Positions 22,129 to 35,400 are shown, counted from the first letter of the stretch. The stretch: DNA of 64,000 nt from Amaranthus tricolor (GCF_026212465.1 NC_080051.1:24284727-24348726); one strand, 5' to 3'. Made by a program: numbers and translations. Notes: generated by a model from the sequence alone, not told the origin.

Positions 22129-23692
22129 TTGAAAATAATATTAGGGTTTGAAATAAATATTATAGGAAAAATGAGCAGCGACCCTAATGATTGGGCTAGC
22201 AACTATTTCTTGAATAATTTGTCGATTAGCAACGACAACAATAGCGACGAAGACAACAATAACCCAATTCATGGGAGTAGTGAAAATACTCTAAGTGATT
22301 CCATACATAATATGGAAGAGGACGATGGAGACGATCCTCGTCCGAATCTTCCATGGTTACCAACAATAAACAAGTAAATGTTTTTATCATCTTATTATCA
22401 TTTTTTTTTTCAATATTAAAATTTCAATGTAAACTAATTTTGTTAAATATTGTAAGATTTAATCCGATATCCGGGAACACCATTGCATCCAAAATAAGGG
22501 CTACCTTTAATTATAGGCAAGATGTCGAAGGTAGTAGTTGGAAGGATGTGACCAAACCCACCAAAGATTTTTATTTTAATGAATTTAAGGTAAAATTATT
22601 ATTTTGTTGTTTATTTTTAGACTTTTTTATATATAAATTATTTTAAGTATTTTATTTGATGAAATATTTATGTATTTAGAAACAATACAAATGGGACCCT
22701 CGCCTCGAACATTTCGTTCGAAGGTCATGGGAGGAAAAAGCTGCAAAGTGCTATGCGGATATGCTTTTCAAATGGCGCAGGACGTTGAAAAGCAAGCCTG
22801 AATTTAAACCTCCTTCCATCGATAATGAGACCTGGGCGCGATGGAAGGTTGATTGGGAACGCCCAGATAAAAAAGCTGTTTCGGCTAGGAATTCCTCCAA
22901 TAGACGTGGAGGAAAAGATAAAGCTGAAGCCACCCATATAGGTGGCTAAATCCCGCACGCCAGAACAATGCGGGATTTAGTGAGTACTTAGTTAATTAAG
23001 TAGTATTATATTGAATTTTTTTATTATCTTTTGTTTAATTTCAAGTGGTTTTTTTATTTAATATTTCAGGAACAATCAAAAGGTCAAAGACCCACAACTT
23101 ACGAAATATTTACACGAACACATGGGTCTTTGACAATGAAACAGGGGATTGTTCCCAATGGATGAATAACAAGTCACAAAAAGTTAACGTAATAATCTAT
23201 TAAAGTTGTTTATTTATTTATTTTTAGTATCAATTAATACTTTGTTTATTGGTAATTGATTTCTTTGTTTTATTGAAGGATGAATATCGTTCTTTGATGG
23301 AGGAGCATCCAACTCGCAACCCAAGTCAAATTTGGTTGGATGCTATAAAAAACGTAGAAAGCAGTTCAAACAAAAAAAAAGAGGTATTTGGGGTTGGATC
23401 CGCCTCTCAAATTATTTATCCTCCTGAGCCAACGGATATTCCGTCTTCTCAGCCTGCACAACCTGATTATGATGCCATTATACAACAAAGGTTTGCGGTT
23501 TTAGAAGCCCGACAAATGGAGTTTAATAATCAATTATGGGAAGCGATACAAAGAGGAAATGCTCAGACTGCCTATGAGACTCATCAAAGGCTGACTGAAC
23601 AAATAACAAGAGAACGAGAACTCTTTTTGAAATTCATTGAATCGCATTTCAATTTGAATCAACCTCCTCCTCCACCTTCTCCAAATGAATGA
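22129..23692 (+). pseudogene. TnpA-like CACTA second gene, right copy
   Basis: More complete than the left copy. Exon 1 (from about 22129, inner ATG 22171) ends PWLPTINK near 22374. Exon 2 (about 22459-22590) reads FNPISGNTIASKIRATFNYR. Exon 3 (about 22680-22948) reads LEHFVRRSWEEKAAKCYADM and ends HIGG-stop. A later exon (about 23070-23190) reads GQRPTTYEIFTRTHGSLTMK and then meets a stop. The last exon (from about 23279) contains EYRSLMEEHPTRNPSQIWLD and ends with a Pro-rich tail at 23692. The stop after HIGG, where family members continue in frame, is shared with the left copy and so predates the duplication. Confidence 0.78.
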
Positions 23693-23722
23693 TAAAATAT
23701 ATGTAATTTTTGTGACTTTGTA

Positions 23723-23730
<8 letters not shown>

Positions 23731-23809
<79 letters not shown>

Positions 23810-23816
23810 ATATATA
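23731..23816. repeat. (TA)n microsatellite in right arm
   Basis: The counterpart of 17274-17341, longer and with one interruption. Confidence 0.95.
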
Positions 23817-24124
23817 ATAAAAAGGGCTTGAAACATAGCAAGTGATAATCTCTAAATCTATGCTTTATAACACAAATAATTACTATGTAATTTTTGAATT
23901 GTATCAAAGAAAAATTGGTGTATTTTTAAGAAAATAATAATAAATAATGAGGGAGAATAAATTATGTTGATGAAATTTATAGAGAGTTAATATATCAATA
24001 AGATTAAAAGAAAATAATAAATCATGATCAAAAAGTAAAAATTATGCAAATTAAGCAGGACGAATCAAAATGTTTAAAGTGAAACATAAGTATAATTTAA
24101 ACAGTAAAAATAATAATACTGTTG

Positions 24125-24440
24125 GCGAGAACGTTGGCGAGGAGATTCTTGTCGCCATGTCAGACACGTTCTTGGTGATGGACATCTCGTCGCCTCTTGG
24201 TCGCCAACTTTTCTTTAAAAAATGGCGAGAATATGGCGTCCATTTTGGTGTTAGCGACGAACGAAAAGGCGACCACCACGTTCTTGGTGATGGACATCTC
24301 GTCGCCTCTTGGTCGCCAACTTTTCTTTAAAAAATGGCGAGGATATGGCGTCCATTTTGGTGTTAGCGACGAACGAAAAGGCAACCACCACGAACTCCAT
24401 CGCCAAGGCAGACCATTTAGCTATGAAATGGCGACGATAA
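24125..24440. repeat. Right subterminal direct repeats
   Basis: The mirror of the left set: two copies of a block containing GATGGACATCTCGTCGCCTC and the GGCGAC-rich sequence around it. Having identical subterminal arrays at both ends is abnormal, because CACTA 5' and 3' subterminal regions usually differ. Confidence 0.8.
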
Positions 24441-24481
24441 ATCGATAATGTGTGTCGCCAGTTTAATAGTTTTTTGTAGTG

Positions 24482-26378
24482 TGTATACTTTGATTTTTTT
24501 TTTTTTTTTTTGTTTTTCTGTTAATGAAGAATTTAAGTTACCTCATTTATGTGCTCTATGATCCGTATTTATAGCTCTTAAATGTGCTTGTAAAACATTC
24601 TTCTGAATTTTTAATCCCCATAACTTTCTGCATGCCACTGTGCTTGCGTTTGACGTGTCAATCCTTCATTTATTCTATTGTATTTTATTCTTTGCTTCTC
24701 TTTTGGACATGTGTCCTGCTACCTTATAATGCCTTTCCATAGTTGACAGGTGTCTCCCAACCACTCGTGAGCTTCTCATGCATTAATATTATCTTATTTG
24801 TAAAATGTTCTTTTTTGCCCGTATCAGATGAATGTTCCTAGATAACTTTCTAGCCTAAATAATTCTTTTCAAATTAGTATTAATTTAGACCTTCTGGATA
24901 ATCTTTTATCATAATTACTCATGCTTAATCTTTTATATATATATAAAATTTAAAATGACACAATCATACAGCTGTATATAATTAAAAGATTGATTAAATC
25001 CCCTATGACTTGGAAATAGGCGTAGCCAGTATGTAAGCAAATACCAAAATAAATGTCAACGAAGAAAAAATCATTTCACCAATAAATAACAAATACATAT
25101 GATACATGCTGAAGAAGGTTTCAATTATTAGAGGTGACGTAATTTGAAATGTTAGAATCGGCCAAATACCAAGTCACATTAATATTGTCAACTTAAAAAG
25201 GACATAATTACATGCATGGATAATAAAAGTATTTACATGCTTGGATAATAAAAAGAAATTGACCTAAGTGGAAATATTAAAAAACACACATTTCAATACG
25301 TACTTTAAAATTCAAAGGTGTAATGTATGTAGCATACAAAATTACATTTTTAGTAATTTTGAATTACACGTCAAAAATAAACCTTAACAAGAGTGGATCC
25401 CTAATTAAAAATGAACTTGCATAGGCATAGCTTAATTTAATGTTTATTATAAGGTAATTAATATTAAACTTTGTTTTAAATCACTACAGCATACTCCCTT
25501 CGTTTTTTTGTTTACCATACTATAACGAGTAGTTTCAAATATTAATTATCTTATGATAAATATTAATATATTATAATAGGTAGTTTCAAATTAATGTTAG
25601 TGGGATGTATTTAGTAATATTTAATTTAAATATCATAACTTCTTATAATGTTATAGATGTTGAATTTAGTGACATTTATTAGACCCTTTAGCAGTATAAT
25701 AAAAAATCATACTAAAACTTTTTACGACATAAAATCTAGTGACATTTTTCACAAATGCCACTATAAACTAAAATCTCTTCATAGTGACACTTAAAGTAAA
25801 ACCAATAATTATTACACTAAAAATATAAACCAATGAAATTTATTCAAATGTGACTAAATTCTATAATGTAAAAAGTTAATTTTGTTATAATATATGGACA
25901 TCAAGCAATCAATAAAAATATATAAGTTATGTTCTTTGTTCTCAACTTTTTTTTTAATATTTATAAAACGGGTTACAAGTCCGGTACTAAGAGTTAATAT
26001 AGTTATAACAATAGTTTTTTAGTGTATACATTTGGCCATTAGATATGTTGCATTGAATATGTGTAATAAATTTAACTAATTCGAAACTCAAATAATCCGA
26101 AACTAAAATAATCCGACGCCTTATAATCTTAAAAAAATATATATAGTCTATATATCCGACTAACAGTTAATTAAGATACACATATATGGGAGTATATATT
26201 ATAAGTAATCGTGCAAGCAGCTCTACAAGATATTTTGTGATAAGATCTCAATTACATAAGCTAGTATTGACTTAGCATGCATATTATTAATACACTCTGA
26301 AAAATAATTCACCAAAAAACAGGTGAACGTTTATTTAATACTCCTACCAATTTTTATCAAATAACTACTTTCTCTTGC
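24482..26378. other. Intergenic, no gene seen
   Basis: AT-rich DNA without a credible frame. It includes a poly-T tract at 24494-24511 and blocks around 25510-25640 resembling decayed MITE ends (ACTCCCTTCGTTTTTTTG) without a recognisable partner. Confidence 0.4.
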
Positions 26379-26388
26379 TATATATAAT
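26379..26388 (+). promoter_or_regulatory. Putative TATA box of the transporter gene
   Basis: CTATATATAA lies about 110 bases upstream of the ATG at 26498, a normal plant spacing. Confidence 0.5.
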
Positions 26389-26497
26389 ATAATGTGTACT
26401 TCTAATTATTAGCAACAACTTATTATATAAACTTAATTAACAAACACTAATTATATTTTGCAAACAAAAAATATTATAGGAGCCGAAGCTAAGGTAA

Positions 26498-29400
26498 ATG
26501 AATCACGCAGAAGTTTTAAATGTAGAAATGAAGTGTAGAAATAGAAAGGATGAAGAAATGCTGGAAGAGGATCCAGCTTCAGCTCATGTTATTGGATCAG
26601 GTTTGTTTCATTAAAATCAACTTATAAGTTTGATATGCCAATATCTTTTTCTTTCTTCTTTGTGTGGTACTGGCTTTCATATCCCGTTTATACTTTTAGT
26701 AGGGTTGGTCTCCTAAAATGAGTACATAACTCGCTCTGATTTCATGTTCAACGCGTGCACTAGGAAATTGCATAACATATTATGTTGGGATAATTTGTCG
26801 CACATCGATGAATTAAAAATGTTGTGCACATGTGACATGGCCGTCAATTAGCAAACGCAAAGCAGGTTACCACCTAGGGGCTAGGGCCCCAAAATTTTTA
26901 GGGTCCAAAAAACTTAAGTTTATGTATATGAGTAGTATTAATTAGAATTAAATTTAGATATAACTTATATTTTTTGCTAAGTAATACGAGTGATTTGTGC
27001 CTTTTTATAAAGTAGTTTAAAAATCAACAATAAAAAATAAAAGGTATATTATATTATCCGTTATGCCTTAAGATATTAGGGGCCCTTTTTATCTTTTGCT
27101 CTTTGGTCCAAAAATAAGCGGGACGACTCTGGTTGTGCACACTTTATAAGTCATTATTGGAGCCCTTCCTCATATTGTCATATAGTTTTGGGATGGTATC
27201 TACTACACTTATGAAGTATATGCATTTGGTGTTGCTTGATTATTTGTTGAATTCACAATAAGTCTAGCTCAAATTAACATATAGCTAGATCAAGTTTATG
27301 ATGTTTAAGCACACATTACTTAGTCCTGAAAGAAGGTAGCCGTGCTATGCAGATTCATGGATGCAGGTAGCATTGCTGCTGGTAACAAGCTATAATTGTG
27401 GATGGATATTAAGCTTTTCAAATCTTATGTTGGTTCCTCTGGGTTGGAAATGGGGTATTGTTTGTTTGATTCTTGTTGGGTTGTTGAGTGCCTACGCAAA
27501 CTGGCTATTGGCTGGTTTTCATTATATTGAAGGCAAGAGATTCATCAGATATAGAGATCTCATGGGTCATGTATTTGGTTAGTAAATTCCTAACTGAAAA
27601 CAATGAATTTGATCTTTTATCAACAATTATTCTATTAAAAGTGATAAACAGTGCACTGTGTGTTGTGCAGGAAAGAAAATGTACTATATCACATGGGTTT
27701 TCCAATTTCCATTGTTCATTCTGGGAAATATGGGTTTTATTCTTCTAGGGGGCAAAGCATTGAAGGTAATTAAAATGTCTTTACAAATTTATACCCTTCC
27801 GTTTCTTTTTTGTTTTTCTCGCTTATTTTTTTGCACAGTTTTTAAAGTAAATTTTGCACATTAATATTTCTAAATACGTATTATAAAAAATTATAAAAAA
27901 TATATAATAAAAAAATAGACATTAGAACGAATCTAACGAGATCTCACAAGTCACATGATTATATTTTATCATCTAAATATGTTTTAAAAATATTAATCAA
28001 ATTTCACTCTCCAAAATAGAATTTTCCAAATGGAAAAACAGTATAATGTTATAGTAGTACATATAAAATATTATGGGGCCTCAATCATACCTCAAGAAAC
28101 TAATTCAACCAAAAGGTTAGGCAAATGATTGAGACTCTTGGATATATATGTTATATATTCTAACACGCTCCCTCACATGAAAGCCTTTTGGATTAGAAGT
28201 GTGGATGCGGTATAGACCCTCTTCTACCAGCTGGTGTTGAATATTTCACTTTAAATGAGGATTGGTTGAGATTCGAACCTATGACGTCACACAGGCTATG
28301 ATACCATGTTAAAGAAACAATTCAACCAAAAGCTTAAATTAATAACTGAAGCTATGTTATGGTATATTTTATAGTGCAACATTATCCTTATTGGAATTAA
28401 TTAAACTTGTGATGTTTTCTTACAGGAACTACTCCTTGTGTTTAGTGACACAACAACCATGAGGCTCCAATATTTTATCATTATCACGGGTGTAGCATAT
28501 TTCATATTTTCTTTTGTGGTTCCAAACCTTTCTTCCATGAGAATATGGTTAGGAGTATCAGCAATTCTCACCTTTAGTTACATTGTAGCTGTCCTTGTGC
28601 TAACAGTAAATGATGGTATGCACTAATTGAAGAAAATAATAATGCAGAAATAAAGTGTTTGGCCAGTGAATATTAATTTTTTATTAAGTTTAATTAAGTA
28701 TTACACCATGTATATATATACACTGAAAGACAAGCTAAATATGGCAAACTATTATTAACAGAATAATAATATTCCCTAACTATATGTCGTATGGTTCACC
28801 GAGTCCTAACTTGCATATTGCATCATCAAATGCTTCAGATGTTACGGCCTTAGTGAGGATATCTGCCAACTGATCCTTTGAGCGAACAAAAGGAAGGCTA
28901 TTAATTTTCTTCTCTTGCTTTTCTTTTATGAAATGACGATCAATCTCGACATGTTTGGTTCGATCATACTGAACTGGATTCCTTGAAATGCTAATTGCTG
29001 CTTTACTGAACTGGATTCCTTGAAATGCTGATTGTTGCTTTGTTATTATAATAAAGGTTGCATGCCCCCTTTTGTGTGAAGTTCAATTCCCCTAGTAATT
29101 TCCTGATCCACTAGATTTCTGTAATACCCTTGGAAATTCCTCGAAATTTAGCTTCAACATTTGAGAGAGCTACAACTTTCTGCTTCTTACTTTTTCAAGT
29201 GACAAGATTACTCCCTATTATAGTAAAGTATCCAGAAGTTGGCTTTCTATCATCTTTATCTTCTGCCCAATCTGCATCCGTGTAGGCAAGAAGATCTAAA
29301 TTATTATTTTTCCTGAGGCTCTACTACTAGTACGTTTTAAATACCTCAGGATTCTCATTACGGCTGTCATATGTTGTATCTGAGGCATATCCATGAATCT

Positions 29401-32400
29401 GTTTACTACACCTACAACATATGTAATGTCTGGTCTTGTATGTGAGAGATATTTGAGTTTCCCCACCATTCTTCGATATCGATCTTTGTCTGCTTGTTTT
29501 GCCCCTTCAATCACCTGGAGCTCATGATTAGCCATGATAGGAGTTTCGGTTGGTTTACAGTCAAGCATGCCAGACTCTGCCAAAAGATCAAGAATATACT
29601 TCCTCTGACTAATGAAGATTCCCTTTTTTGATCTCAGAACTTCAATGCCAAGGAAATACTTAAGGTTACCCAAATCTTTCATATTAAATTCTAGGGATAG
29701 TTTCTTCTTTAAATCACAAATCTCTTCTGCATCATTTCCATTAATCACCATATTATCAACATAGATAATCAAGCATGTGATTCGATCCTTTTTCTTCTTG
29801 AGAAAGAGTATGGTCCGAGTTACTTTGCTCATAGCCGAACTTCTTCATAGCTATAGTAAACCTTCCAAACCATACTTTTGGAGATTGTTTCAGCCCGTAT
29901 AGAGCTCTCCTAAGCCTGCATCCTTCTCCTGGATTGTACTCTTCTGAGAAGCCAGGAGGTGCTTTCACATAAACCTCTTCCTCGATTTCACCATGTAGAA
30001 AGGCATTTTTTACATCAAATTGATGAAGAGGCCAATCTTTATTTGCGGAAACTGAGAATAGAACACAAATTGTATCAATTTTGGACACTAGAGAGAAAGT
30101 TTCAGAGTAGTCTACTCCATAGGTCTATATGTAGCCTTTGGCCACAAGTCGAGCTTTGTAGTACTAGCGCTCAATGGAACCATCTGCATGATATTTGATT
30201 CTGAATACCCATCTACACCCCATAGTTTTCTTTCCTTTTGGTAGTTGACAGTTTTCCCATGTTTTATTCTTCTTGAGGGCGGATATTTCTTCCTCCATTG
30301 CCTTTTTCCATTTCGGATCCTGAAGGGCTTCTTCAACATTTTTAGGCACATCATTAGAATAAAGAGCAGTATTGAAAGTCAAAGCTTTGCTAACTGGATA
30401 TCTTGATCTTTGTGCCTCAAATTCAGGATCATATCTTTTTGGTGGGATTCCCTTGGTGCTTCTGGGTGGCAACACATACTTGTTTTGTATGTCTACATCC
30501 ACAACATTTTCAAAGTTATTATTAATCATTTGAGGGACATCAGAATGTACCTCTTCCGGCTCAAGATGCTCAATAGATTGGACTGGGTGCTCAGTAGAAC
30601 TGTAGTGGGCCGAAGAGAAGATACTATGTTTTCAGGAACAACATCGGTAGTCTCGTTTACTTGCTCTTTTCGTTTTGGATTAATCACAACTGAACATATA
30701 AGCCAGCTTAGGTCATCACTAACCTTCTCCCCCTGAGGACCAGACTGGGGGGTAATAATAAGACGGTTCAAAGAAATCACAATCCATAGTAGTATACATC
30801 TGATTGTGGAGAGGGTCAAAACACATGTATTCCTTTTGATTTACTCCATAGCCAAGAAAAATACACTTAATAGCCCGTGGTTGAAGTTTTGTCCTGGACT
30901 GTTTTGAAATATGAACATAAGCTATGCATCCAAAAACACAAGGGGGAGGGGAATGAAAGGAGGGAAGGGAAACAAAAAAACCCCAAAGTTGCAAGCGGAG
31001 TTTTGCAATTAAGAGGTTTAGAAGGAAGACAGTTGGTGAAGTAGGTTGCTGTGGCAAGGGCTTCAGGCCAGAAAGAAGCAGGGGAATGGGACTCTATTAA
31101 GAGGACTCGGGTGATTTCAAGCAATGTGCAATTTTTGCGTTCAACATCCCCGTTTTGTTGTGGAGTGTCGGGACATGAGGTTTGATGGATCATCCCACGG
31201 TCAAAGATGAATTGTTTCATGCCTAGGTTAATGTACTCCCCCCATTGTCAAAACTTACTATTTGTGGTGTAGCATTAAATTGAATTCAAAGCATATTATA
31301 GAATGTAACAAAAACTGAAAAAAAAACTTTAGATTTGTGTTTCATAAAATACAATCAACTCGTACGAGTGCAATCATCCACAAATAAGACATAGTATGAA
31401 AATTTATGGGTATTAAAATTTGGAGTGGGCCCCCATACATCAGAATGTATTAAGGAAAAAGGTCTAGTAGAATGGGTTACACTAGGTAAATATGAATGTT
31501 TATGACTCTTTGCTAAAACATAAGCTTCACAATCAAGAGACAAATTAGTGATTTAAATGACGGAAATAAATGTTTGAGATAAGTTAAAGAAGGATCACCC
31601 AGACGTCGATGCCACATCCAGAGGTGATAATCAGAAGATCCACGAGTAAGCATAACTTGACCTTTGTGAGTCGTCTCATTCACATAGTACAAACCTTCTT
31701 GTTCCCATGACCAATTATTTTTCCAATATGGGCATCCTGCATAACACAATCAATAGAATACATACTAACAGTGCAATTAAGCTCTTTAGTCAACTGACTA
31801 ATAAATAAAAGTTTATGAGTTAAACTGAAAATTAAAAGACAATTTTGAAGATTAATGGAGGGAGAAATTTCAATAGTCCCAATCTTAGTAACAGCAACAC
31901 AGTTTTTATTGACAGTTTAAATTTGAGTTCGGATAGCTAGGATAGTATTGAGAAGATCAAAAGAATCATAGGTCATTGTGTCGATTGCACCACGGTAAAA
32001 AATCCAAGCGGAATGAATTTGTCCCACTTTTTCTTTAAATGGGGACGAAAAGCAAGAAATTGGGTCATCCCCTTCTTCTCTTTCTTTGTGGGTTGAAATG
32101 GCATAAAGACTTTCTTTTTTTCTTTGTTTATTTTTGGTACAAAAATCATAATATTCTGTAAATGATTTATTTTGGGAAGGTAGCATCTCATTTTTCCCTC
32201 CCTTCTCATGAGCCGCCTCTTCATCATCAACAAAACGACTTTCTCTCTCCTCTCCTTCTAATTTCTGCTGCCTCTGCTCACCACCAGGGAAATCGGTCTT
32301 GGCACCGGTTCGATTTTCCGATATTTTGGAGGCGGTGTATTTGTGGTTCAGATGGGAGAAAAAATTTGGCAAAGGAAAGAGGAAAGGAAGGCTGATTTTT

Positions 32401-35400
32401 GTTTGGGTTAGTGTTTTGTTCGTTTGTAAAGTTGGGTGGGTTTCCCAACACCGATAAACCGGTTCATCGGAAAAACAAATCCAATTTTAGAGACACCTTT
32501 GTTGGTGTTTAACTGTCCAAGTTACAACAAGTGTTGACAACCAAATTTTAATTTCCATTTCAGGTAAAATTTTCGGGTATATAATAAAGACCGATACGGT
32601 GGGCCGGTTACAGGTCACCGGAAAACACCATCGGCTAAAAATAAATTGTTTGGCCTATGCATACTAATTTTTATTAAGTCTAAGTATTACACCATGTATA
32701 TATAAACGGAAGGACAAGCTAAATATAACAAACTATTATTAACAGAATGATAATATTCACTAAATATACTTTAGAAATATTCTTATATTCTTATTTCCTA
32801 CACTAATCACTATGTACTTTAAATTTTATAGTTGGTATGTATTTTCTTTTGATTGGATGGTTTTTGGTAGGCTAGAGAATTCTTATAGACAAGAGGAAAA
32901 AATGATTTATACTCCCTCCAAATTAATTTAAATGTCCTATTTGCTTGGGCACGGTTATTAAGGATGGTATGAGGTTCATTAAAAAGGATAAGTAGTGAAG
33001 GGTAAATAGTGAAAGGTAGTTGGGTAAGTAAGGTATATGAGGGTATATTCGTAATTACTATGTGAACTAAGGATATTTAGGTAAAAAAAATTGACAAAAA
33101 TAGAAATGAGACAACTAAAAAAGACTTTACCAAAAAAGAAAATGGAACAACTAAATTAGTTCGGAGAAAATATTTATTTAGTATATAGTTAGAATCGAAC
33201 TTTTATTACAAAGATAAACAAAACAAAACTCTTTGCGCATTATATTTACTCTAACTTGTTAGTGTGTTCATATATTCCTATAGGCAAATCTAACATAAAG
33301 ATAAACTACGAAATTAAAGGAAGCACAATTGATAAAGTGTTTTATGCCTTTGGTGCAATTTCAGCTATTATGTTAAGCAATAATCCAGGAATGCTACCAG
33401 AAATACAGGTAACTTTGTCTCACTTTCTTTTTTAGTCCGTTTTATTAAATTTGTCATATTTTTATTTTTAACCAAGACCCACATTCTATTTTTCATCCGT
33501 ACATTTAATTTAGTTTTTCATCTCATTCATACATTAAAATATATAGCTTCGATATAGCTAGTGAACTACCTACATGTATCTGATTTTTTTGATTTTTTTT
33601 ATGTGCAGTCAACACTCCGTAAGCCAGCTGTGAAAAACATGAGAAAAGCCTTGTGTGCACAATTTAGTATTGGGCTCATAGTATACTATGGAGTTACCAT
33701 AGTTGGATATTGGGCTTTTGGTTCAAATGTTCCAGATTATCTACCCAAGGCCCTTAGTGGACCAAAGTGGGTCAAGGTCCTCATTAACATTGCTGTCTGT
33801 CTGCTAAATATCTTCTCCCAACATGTATGTACGAATCTTCTTATTTAGTGTTCTTCTTTCCTTCTTAATAAACTACACTCAAAAAGTTCGCACTTAAATT
33901 ATTTGTGTAAGAATAATTTGCGAATTATAATTTTAAATTTTAGTACATTTACGAGTTATATCGATTAAAGTATTAAAATTTACAAGTTCGGGCTAAAAAC
34001 ACAGAACTCTAACCACTTAACCTAAAATTTTAAAGATCGGTCGGAATTATGTATTTTGCCCTGAAGCTGCAAACTTTGTTACTTTAGTGGTTGTAATTCG
34101 CAAAAAATAAACATTGAAGCTGTAATTCTTAAAAACGTTAAACTTTAAGGGTCTAATTCACAAATTATTTTTCTTTAAAAATTCAAAATTAACTTAAATT
34201 TAATGTTTAAATTTAAACCAATTTCATCATTGTTTTAAATATAATAAAAGTTGAGAATTTTACATTGTAATCTTGTCTTTTTAAAATTCTTCATTATAAT
34301 TATTTCCCAACACAACCTTATAGAAATATTGCGTACATTCCATTGCAGATGTTTCTTCAACCAGTCCATGAATTCCTAGACACCAAGTTCCTAAAACTGG
34401 ATGAGGGAATATACTCGAGAGAAAATCTAAAAAGACGATTTATCCTACGAGCACTTCTATTCACAGGAAATACTTTTGTGGCTGCGGCCATTCCTTTTAT
34501 GGGATATTTTATTGGCCTCTTGGGTTCATTTACACTTGTTTCTTTGACTTTTATATTTCCCAGCATGATATTCATTAAGGTAAATTGTATTCACAAATTT
34601 TTAAATGAGAGAATATTTATTAGACTAGCCTACGTATAAACGTATTAAAGTGATTATTTATAATTTTAAAGTGATTAATTATAGAAACAGAATAATTATA
34701 CTCCCTCCTATTCATCTTAAGTATCTTATTTACTTTATACACTCTATTCAATGCACTTATTTAATCTTAATATATCTAATTATGAATAATTAAAAATTAT
34801 AAAATGTTGATGTTGATAAACTTTATATTAAAACGAATCAAATGATCCGACATGACTATGTTTTAACTTATAAATTAATAATAAAACACAATTTAAAAGT
34901 GATCAATGAATAATATATCAAAAGTAAATGGGACACCTAAATTGAATAGGAGGCAATATATTTTTGACTTATGATGAAACGGTCTTATACAAGACGTGTT
35001 GAGTTTTATTAGTTTTAGATAATGCAATAATTGGGTTCAAATTTTTTATTGTCATTATTTCCTTCGTTCTTCAAAGTTGTTTTTATTTGTTATTTTGGGT
35101 CGTTTTATTTGTTATTTACCTAACGAATTTTTTATTTATATCACAAATTTTGCACATAATTAACATTCTTTATTTTCATTTTAATATTTTTATTACTACT
35201 TATGGTCGTCTCATATATATTATTCTAACTTCATTTTAACATGTTTTCACTAACTTTATTTAAACACATTTTTAATAGTTGTGCTCTTCGTATTTTTTTC
35301 ACTAACTTTAATTTAATATTTTCTTAACACTTATGGTCCTTATTTTTCCTCTATTAAAATTATTTAATAAAATAATATATTTATCATCTAAAAAATTCTA

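Larger units (their letters stand above)
16799..24481. mobile_element. Palindromic CACTA (En/Spm) element: two inverted 3' halves
   Basis: The left edge reads CACTCTACAAAAAACTATTA and the right edge, reverse complemented, CACTACAAAAAACTATTAAA. The match does not stop after a short TIR: it continues through subterminal GTCGCC repeats, a second-gene (TnpA-like) region and the C-terminal part of the transposase gene, so each arm is a 3' half of the same element in opposite orientation. The arms meet around a single-copy loop at 20626-20948. The TNP2 catalytic region and the normal 5' terminus are absent. The arms differ by substitutions and private deletions, which argues against an assembly mirror. 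I could not find a 3-bp target duplication. Confidence 0.9.
20949..24481 (+). repeat. Right arm of the CACTA palindrome
   Basis: This is the inverted counterpart of 16799-20625, alignable from CTTAGACATTTGAAACTGAA at 20952 to the terminus at 24481. Over 139 residues of the shared transposase exon I count five amino-acid differences between arms. It has its own deletion joining GGCGAAATTG to an ATTCATTATGTAG block near 22065-22085. Confidence 0.88.
28656..32768 (-). mobile_element. Ty1/copia retrotransposon, antisense in transporter intron 4
   Basis: Short direct repeats at 28656-28782 and 32647-32768 (LTRs, with TGTTTGGCC at their left edges) flank a minus-strand pol in copia order: protease, integrase, RT, RNase H. 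gag is largely lost. A normal primer-binding site was not found next to the 5' LTR, and the flanking bases do not show a clear target duplication, so the borders are somewhat eroded. The 3' LTR edge lies 40 bases from the intron 4 splice donor. Confidence 0.82.

Noticed and set aside
16796..24484. A 3-bp target duplication for the CACTA palindrome
   Set aside because: The flanking triplets (TAA left, TGT right) do not match for the boundary chosen, and shifting it by one to three bases does not help.
32600..32660. A tRNA primer-binding site for the copia element
   Set aside because: No match to TGGTATCAGAGC or another common primer next to the 5' LTR; the area seems eroded.
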